Origin: Acidobacteriota bacterium
GTDB lineage: Bacteria; Acidobacteriota; Vicinamibacteria; Vicinamibacterales; Vicinamibacteraceae
DNA length: 15,652 bases
Reading direction: 5' to 3'
Assembly: GCA_013695405.1 (NCBI GenBank)
Contig: JACDAO010000353.1
Coordinates: forward strand, 1 to 15,652
Part shown: piece after piece, positions 14,782-15,652 of the stretch
Numbering within the stretch: position 1 is the stretch's first letter
How the letters are laid out: every line of letters begins with the position of its first letter
Position numbers and translations under genes: made by a program
Notes under the pieces: generated by a model
What the model was told of the DNA's origin: nothing
Seen by the model: the letters and a program-made list of their open reading frames with translations, nothing else
The model's database searches: none

Positions 14782-15186
14782 GTGCCGTCCTCTCCAGAAA
14801 GCCCTCGCCAGTCTAGTCGCACGCCGCGGCGTGCCGTGGCCGATCCGCCGGCGTCGGTGATGCGCCGGCGCGTCCTGCGCGGGTTGCTCGGGCTGACGCT
14901 CTGCGTGGTCCTGGTCGATGGCGTGTTCGGGCCGCGCGGGCTGGTCGGCAATGTCCGACTGCGCGGGCGCAACGCCGCGCTCGCGGCCTCGCTGACGGGA
15001 CTGCGCACCGGCAACGAGACGCTGCGCGAGGGCGTGCGTCGCCTCAACGAAGACCCGGCAACCATCGAGGAACTGGCGCGCGAGGAACTGGGTTTGCTCA
15101 AGGACGGCGAGCTCATCCTGATCCTCAAGGACGTCCCCGCAACGGCACCTGACGCGGCTCAGGTACGCCCCGGTGCAGCGCGTTGA
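14782..15186 (+). CDS. FtsB/DivIC-like septum formation protein
   Basis: A 134-residue single-pass membrane protein. A hydrophobic helix at ~33-50 (GLLGLTLCVVLVDGVFG) is followed by a coiled coil (~58-92, VRLRGRNAALAASLTGLRTG, NETLREGVRRL). Next comes the family's conserved end DPATIEELAREELGLLKDGE (93-112; general form E-x-x-AR-E-x-LGxxxxGE) and ILILKD. FtsB/DivIC proteins join FtsL and FtsQ in the divisome to activate septal wall synthesis. GTG 14782 gives a 26-residue basic and Pro/Ser-rich cytoplasmic lead. ATG 14860 (MRRRVLRGLLGL) gives 108 residues, closer to the usual ~100, and would leave room for the promoter; it may be the true start. Confidence 0.85.
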   Translation: MPSSPESPRQSSRTPRRAVADPPASVMRRRVLRGLLGLTLCVVLVDGVFGPRGLVGNVRLRGRNAALAASLTGLRTGNETLREGVRRLNEDPATIEELAREELGLLKDGELILILKDVPATAPDAAQVRPGAAR

Positions 15187-15210
15187 CCCTCGTTGCGCAC
15201 GCGTGATACG
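15183..15210 (+). promoter_or_regulatory. Candidate promoter of tRNA-fMet
   Basis: TTGACC (15183-15188, 5/6 to the -35 consensus) is followed after 16 bases by GATACG (15205-15210, 3/6). The -35 overlaps the stop codon of the FtsB-like gene. A start near 15217 would precede the tRNA by about 37 nt. Confidence 0.4.
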
Positions 15211-15253
15211 CTGGGCGTGTTCATGGGGACAGCGGCACCGTCTCCGTGCATGA

Positions 15254-15652
<399 letters not shown>

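Overview
The window is high-GC, gene-dense bacterial chromosome. No single gene names the host. The combination of very GC-rich coding, a purA/ABC-2 cluster, a SpoIIE-type phosphatase next to rnc, and many membrane and TPR proteins would fit an Acidobacteriota member (Vicinamibacteria-like). That placement is an inference from style and not a demonstration.

Layout. Positions 1-731 (minus) hold the N-terminal part of a DUF697-like protein, divergent from a hexapeptide-repeat O-acetyltransferase (821-1393, plus). A minus-strand block follows, read from right to left: a membrane-anchored TPR protein (5014-3875), a CLC chloride transporter (3878-2139) whose start overlaps the TPR stop by 4 bases, and a MarR-family regulator (2019-1552) with its own promoter-like sequence and a cluster of ATGCGC half-sites. 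A tRNA-Lys(TTT) gene (5271-5197) separates this block from a second minus-strand cluster: purA (8733-7426), an ABC-transporter ATPase (7412-6435) and its ABC-2 permease (6421-5384), followed by two tandem hairpins.

Divergent from purA is a P-loop/winged-helix ATPase with an arginine in place of the Walker A lysine (8894-10018, plus). Its 3' end overlaps, tail to tail by 33 bp, a ribonuclease III gene (10966-9986, minus). That RNase III carries an extra N-terminal DUF2007-like domain and is joined by a 4-base start/stop overlap to a large membrane-bound HAMP/SpoIIE phosphatase (13131-10963). A cystathionine gamma-synthase/lyase family enzyme (13203-14360, plus) is divergent from the phosphatase and convergent with cutA (14776-14381, minus). 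An FtsB/DivIC-like cell-division protein (14782-15186, plus) precedes an initiator tRNA-fMet (15254-15330) with a hairpin-and-T-run terminator.

The right edge is the boundary of an integrated element. The last ~120 residues of a large serine recombinase (15652-15287, minus, running off the window) are encoded up to and into the 3' half of tRNA-fMet, with the recombinase stop codon formed by anticodon bases. Most of the window is ordinary core genome. The points most worth a second look are this recombinase/tRNA junction, the DUF2007-RNase III fusion with its convergent overlap and phosphatase partner, the Arg-type Walker A ATPase, the MarR operator cluster, and a CLC protein lacking the usual central tyrosine.
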